A stretch of DNA of 64,000 bases from Actinomycetota bacterium. Its GTDB lineage: Bacteria > Actinomycetota > Acidimicrobiia > Acidimicrobiales > Ilumatobacteraceae. This document shows, in pieces, positions 60,974-64,000 of this stretch (within the stretch, counting starts at the first letter, position 1; each line of letters opens with the position of its first letter). Both the position numbers and the translations under genes were made by a program. The notes under the pieces were generated by a model. That model was not told where the DNA came from and did no database searches. It saw only the letters and a program-made list of their open reading frames with translations. The stretch lies in contig JAPKZY010000105.1 of NCBI GenBank assembly GCA_026393535.1, forward strand, positions 1 through 64,000. The letters are read 5' to 3'.

Positions 60974-61695
60974 TCGTGGCCAAACATCATTAGCCATTGT
61001 TCACGAGTGCGTGGACGAAAAACATAGTTGTTCTCTTTCACATCCGAAAGGCGCGCAGCGGACGGTGCCGAATACTGATGCCCCGGTAACACCACCGTGT
61101 CATTTGGTAGTGATGCCAAAAGCGTCAAACTGTCGTACATGTCTGACACATTTGACCCGGGTAAGTCAGTGCGCCCACATCCATCAAGAAATAATGTGTC
61201 TCCAGAAATAAGGCAGCCGTTAGTAAGGAAGCATTGACTCCCTGGAGTGTGGCCAGGTGTATGCACGCATGTGACTTCTACATTGCCAACAGAAATAATG
61301 TCTCCCGCATCATGAACCATTAAGTCCTTGTCAGAGATCCCGGTTGTCTTCAGAACCCACGGGGCTTCGTGACGATTGACATGAATCGGAACGCTCACTC
61401 GATCCAGCAAAGCTGCCACACCTTCAATGGTGTGACCCATCATTGAACCTCCGACGTGGTCAGGGTGGTAGTGGCTTGCAAGTACACCCGTCACGGTCAT
61501 CCCGTCGGCCTCAGCAATGCCGAGCAAGTCATCAACCGCGTACGCCGGGTCCACGATTAGGCACTCTTTTGTGTTGGCATCGCCAACTAGATATGCAAAA
61601 TTAACCATTTGATGCGCGATGGGGTTCTGGGAGCCGAAATCCCGCCCGCTGAGAAGTTGTCGGAAATAGAACGGATTGTCGTCTTGTGTACTCAC
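60970..61695 (-). CDS. Metallo-beta-lactamase-fold hydrolase (glyoxalase II-like)
   Basis: Hydrolase of 241 residues. The metal site HYHPDHVGG (HxHxDH) is near residue 75, followed by CVHTPGHTPGSQCF, ISGDTLFLDGCGRTDLPG and VLPGHQYS. This matches the glyoxalase II/persulfide dioxygenase branch; the exact reaction is unknown. GTG start 61695, only 18 bases from the divergent ProA-like start. Its stop overlaps the TauE-like gene's stop by 4 bases. Confidence 0.88.
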   Translation of the reverse strand: MSTQDDNPFYFRQLLSGRDFGSQNPIAHQMVNFAYLVGDANTKECLIVDPAYAVDDLLGIAEADGMTVTGVLASHYHPDHVGGSMMGHTIEGVAALLDRVSVPIHVNRHEAPWVLKTTGISDKDLMVHDAGDIISVGNVEVTCVHTPGHTPGSQCFLTNGCLISGDTLFLDGCGRTDLPGSNVSDMYDSLTLLASLPNDTVVLPGHQYSAPSAARLSDVKENNYVFRPRTREQWLMMFGHD

Positions 61696-61713
61696 ACACA
61701 GCAGAATAGAACA

Positions 61714-63201
61714 ATGACAAGTGATGAACGACTTCGAGCCGGGGATCTGGTGGCAATTGGGCGCTACCGAACAGTGGTTTCTCAGGAATTTGCCGACTCA
61801 ATGGAGCCTGGTGACCAAGTTCTGGCGATGTCTCATAACGGAGAAATGCGTCGGTTGCCCAATGCCGTGGTTGGTCTTGTTGAATATGCCGTTACCGCGG
61901 CGTCCCAAGCGTTCACTGAACTGTCTTTCGTTTCCGATGCTTCTATCAATCTCTTTTTTCAACTAGCAGCCGATGCCCTGGAGGACGAATCCACGTTCAG
62001 CAAACTGCGTGAAGCAAATGAACGTGATGAAGAGTCTGCTCGTGCACGGGGTCGCTCTGTAACGCGACTGGTGTTGTCAGAAAATATGAGACGCGACATG
62101 ATCTCAGCATTACTTATGTGGAGAGACGTTCCGATGTCACGTGATTCTCTTGTTTCTCAAACAAAGCACACAGGTTGGCTAGTAGAGCAACGCTCTGCGC
62201 CACTCGGAGTATTGGGGTTTGTGTTCGAAGGTCGCCCGAATGTATTTGCTGATGCTACGGGTGTCCTGAAAGGCGGAAACACCGTGGTGTTTCGAATCGG
62301 GAGTGACGCGTTAGGAACTGCGACAGCAATGATGGACCTTATTGTTCGTCCATCGTTGCTTACAGCGGGCCTTCCTGTCGATGCGGTATTTTTGTTGAAT
62401 TCACCAGAGCATTCAGCTGGCTGGGCACTTTTTTCTGATTCTCGTCTCAGTCTTGCTGTCGCACGAGGTTCTGGTAAAGCAGTCGCTGAATTGGGTTCCA
62501 TTGCTCAACAATCTGGCGTACCGGTCAGCCTGCATGGCACAGGCGGGGCGTGGATGCTGGTCGGTAAGGACGCTGACCTCTCACGTCTCGAGTTGTGTGT
62601 GTTTCACAGTCTCGACCGAAAGGTGTGCAACACCCTGAATGTTGTGTGTGTGCATCGTCATCTTGCCTCAGTTCATGTACCGATCATTATGAAGGCTGCC
62701 GAGAATGCAGCGTCTGCGCGAGGCAGCCGCCCACGAATTCATGCGGTGCAGGGTGCAGAGCAATATCTCTCGACGGTCGAAGAGATTATTGTCCATCGGT
62801 CAGAGGGGCAGCAGAGCGAACCTCAAGTGACTATTAGCAGTGTTGAATCTTTGTACACAGAGTACGAGTGGGAAGAGAATCCCGAGTTTGCAATTCTGAT
62901 TGTTGAATCACTCGATGAAGCGATTGACTTATTCAATAAATACAGCCCACAATTTATCGCAAGTATTATTTCTGAAAACGAATCCGAACAACAATCTGTG
63001 TGGGCTTCCACTAATGCGCCGTTTGTAGGCGATGGATTTACTCGTTGGGTCGATGGTCAGTTTTCATTGCTTCGACCTGAACTCGGACTTTCGAATTGGG
63101 AAAACGGCCGCCTATTTGGCCGTTCAGGAGTCTTGTCGGGAGATTCCGCCTTTAGTGTGCGATTACGCGCTCATCAGGTGGACGACAACCTCCACCGTTA
63201 G
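61714..63201 (+). CDS. ProA-like aldehyde dehydrogenase (glutamate-5-semialdehyde dehydrogenase family)
   Basis: ALDH-superfamily protein of about 495 residues, longer than canonical ProA (about 420). APLGVLGFVFEGRPNVFADA matches the ProA cofactor region, and the catalytic Cys is in LDRKVCNTLNVVCVH. The C terminus has FVGDGFTRWVDGQFSLLRPE, matching the ProA TRFTDGGEFGLG element. An N-terminal extension of about 50 residues precedes the ProA-like helical part. ATG 61714 is chosen; the frame is open back to 61609, within the divergent gene. It may be a distinct acyl-phosphate or acyl-CoA reductase rather than the proline enzyme. Confidence 0.75.
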   Translation: MTSDERLRAGDLVAIGRYRTVVSQEFADSMEPGDQVLAMSHNGEMRRLPNAVVGLVEYAVTAASQAFTELSFVSDASINLFFQLAADALEDESTFSKLREANERDEESARARGRSVTRLVLSENMRRDMISALLMWRDVPMSRDSLVSQTKHTGWLVEQRSAPLGVLGFVFEGRPNVFADATGVLKGGNTVVFRIGSDALGTATAMMDLIVRPSLLTAGLPVDAVFLLNSPEHSAGWALFSDSRLSLAVARGSGKAVAELGSIAQQSGVPVSLHGTGGAWMLVGKDADLSRLELCVFHSLDRKVCNTLNVVCVHRHLASVHVPIIMKAAENAASARGSRPRIHAVQGAEQYLSTVEEIIVHRSEGQQSEPQVTISSVESLYTEYEWEENPEFAILIVESLDEAIDLFNKYSPQFIASIISENESEQQSVWASTNAPFVGDGFTRWVDGQFSLLRPELGLSNWENGRLFGRSGVLSGDSAFSVRLRAHQVDDNLHR

Positions 63202-64000
63202 GGGATTAATTTCCCTAACAACCAGTTAACGAATCGATTCTTGCGGCCTGTTCGCTTTTCGGTTTCGTCAGCTCGTTCCGTTAGACGCAAGATTGAATTG
63301 ATTCCGACGTAGCGAAGAGGTTCTGGTTCCCATCGGGGAGACACATGATTCACGATTGGTAACGGATAGTGGTTATCCGGTGTACCAGTAATGGAAATTG
63401 CAAGTTCCTTTGCTGCTACGTAACTAAACGCCACACCGTCGCCGACATAGCCACCGAGTGACGCAATGTTGCTCTCGTGATCTATTTGCGCTGAAGTGAA
63501 CCAATCTCGATGAACGCCGAGTGCGCCACCCCACCGATGAGTGACAGCGACATCGTCTATAGCTGGAAACATCTCACGCATTGATTCCTCAATAAGTGAG
63601 TGAATGTTTGCATTGTTGTCAAAATGAGATCCGATGCGACTCGCATACTTGTACGGGGCACCCCGTCCGCCAAATGCGATCCGTCCGTCTGCGGTTCTTT
63701 GGGCATAGATAACCAAGTTGCGCCCATCTGACACGGTTTCTCTATTGCTCCAGCCGATGTCTTTCCATTGAGAAACACTCAATGGTTCCGTTGCAATCAT
63801 GTATGAGTACAGCGGAGCTACATCTCGCCGGTACTGCTTCATTCGGGCGGTGAACCCCTCTGTTGCTCGGATAATCCATTTTGCATCAACAGAAACAGAA
63901 CCTTTGGACGTGTCGGCAGAAACTCGATGAGATGTGATGTGGCTAACACGGGAAGAACCGAAAAACTGAACGTTTCTGGAGAGCAGTTGCTCAACCAGGC
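63198..64000 (-). CDS. FAD-dependent oxidoreductase (DAO family), 5' partial
   Basis: C-terminal part of a DadA/glycine-oxidase-like flavoprotein. The frame is open to the window edge (LVEQLLSRNVQFFGSSRV is encoded near 63950), so the start and the FAD Rossmann motif lie outside. Visible are WIIRATEGFTAR, IATEPLSVSQWKDIGW, FGGRGAPYKYASRI, VTHRWGGALGVHRD and GGYVGDGVAFSYVAA, the family's second FAD element. It would oxidise an amine or amino acid. Its stop overlaps the ProA-like gene's stop by 4 bases. Confidence 0.85.
   Translation of the reverse strand, partial: LVEQLLSRNVQFFGSSRVSHITSHRVSADTSKGSVSVDAKWIIRATEGFTARMKQYRRDVAPLYSYMIATEPLSVSQWKDIGWSNRETVSDGRNLVIYAQRTADGRIAFGGRGAPYKYASRIGSHFDNNANIHSLIEESMREMFPAIDDVAVTHRWGGALGVHRDWFTSAQIDHESNIASLGGYVGDGVAFSYVAAKELAISITGTPDNHYPLPIVNHVSPRWEPEPLRYVGINSILRLTERADETEKRTGRKNRFVNWLLGKLIP

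Overview
This 64 kb window is gene-dense chromosome of moderate G+C content. It has many GTG/TTG starts, many ATGA or GTGA start/stop overlaps, and convergent genes whose stop codons overlap. I infer Actinomycetota, most likely a lineage near Acidimicrobiia. The basis is gene order (era/uppS/recO/glyS; ANTAR regulator-polA-rpsA-coaE-uvrB-uvrA-uvrC-rapZ-gap-pgk-tpiA-secG), an F420-type LLM oxidoreductase, and DUF35/thiolase and FadD/FadE genes. I see no rRNA, CRISPR, prophage or insertion sequence. No gene-free stretch exceeds about 110 bases.

Layout. 1-6.4 kb: acyl-CoA metabolism (acyl-CoA dehydrogenase, two acyl-CoA ligases, LLM oxidoreductase, MaoC hydratase). 6.5-12.6 kb: era, a DinG helicase, uppS, a uppS-like paralogue, recO, glyS. 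12.7-18.3 kb: a small monooxygenase, trpC-F-B-A, a small HIT-like protein, bcp, fabZ, an acetyltransferase. 18.3-22.7 kb: the minus-strand type II fatty acid operon fabD-fabH-fabG-acpP-fabF. 22.7-47.1 kb: tRNA-Leu(CAA), a coiled-coil gene, the ANTAR regulator, polA, rpsA, coaE, uvrB-A-C, rapZ, gap-pgk-tpiA, a five-gene dipeptide-type ABC transporter lying between tpiA and secG, and tRNA-Leu. 47.1-51.9 kb: polysaccharide deacetylase, MFS exporter, beta-lactamase-fold esterase, thiolase and its DUF35 partner. 52-60.1 kb: an aldonolactone-oxidase-like flavoenzyme, then a minus-strand catabolic operon (M20 carbamoylase, nitrilase-type carbamoylase, SsnA-like deaminase, three-subunit molybdenum hydroxylase). 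60.2-64 kb: TauE-like permease, metallo-beta-lactamase, ProA-like dehydrogenase and a partial DAO-family flavoprotein.

The most exciting observation is at 9.2-10.6 kb. The UppS catalytic protein keeps the DGNGRW active site but has lost the C-terminal RxG tail and the glutamate equivalent to E. coli Glu213. The divergently encoded paralogue next door has lost the catalytic motif but keeps exactly that glutamate and an RRFGG tail. This matches the division of labour in eukaryotic heteromeric cis-prenyltransferases (DHDDS/NgBR) and predicts a two-subunit bacterial undecaprenyl diphosphate synthase. Other points of note are a FabD fused to a lysine-less barrel-sandwich domain, a tRNA-Leu with the rare AAG anticodon, a histone-like lysine-rich tail on UvrA, the ABC operon inside the gap-pgk-tpi-secG block with a perfect 16-bp hairpin, and recurrent TANNNT boxes 6-9 nt before start codons that suggest leaderless mRNAs.
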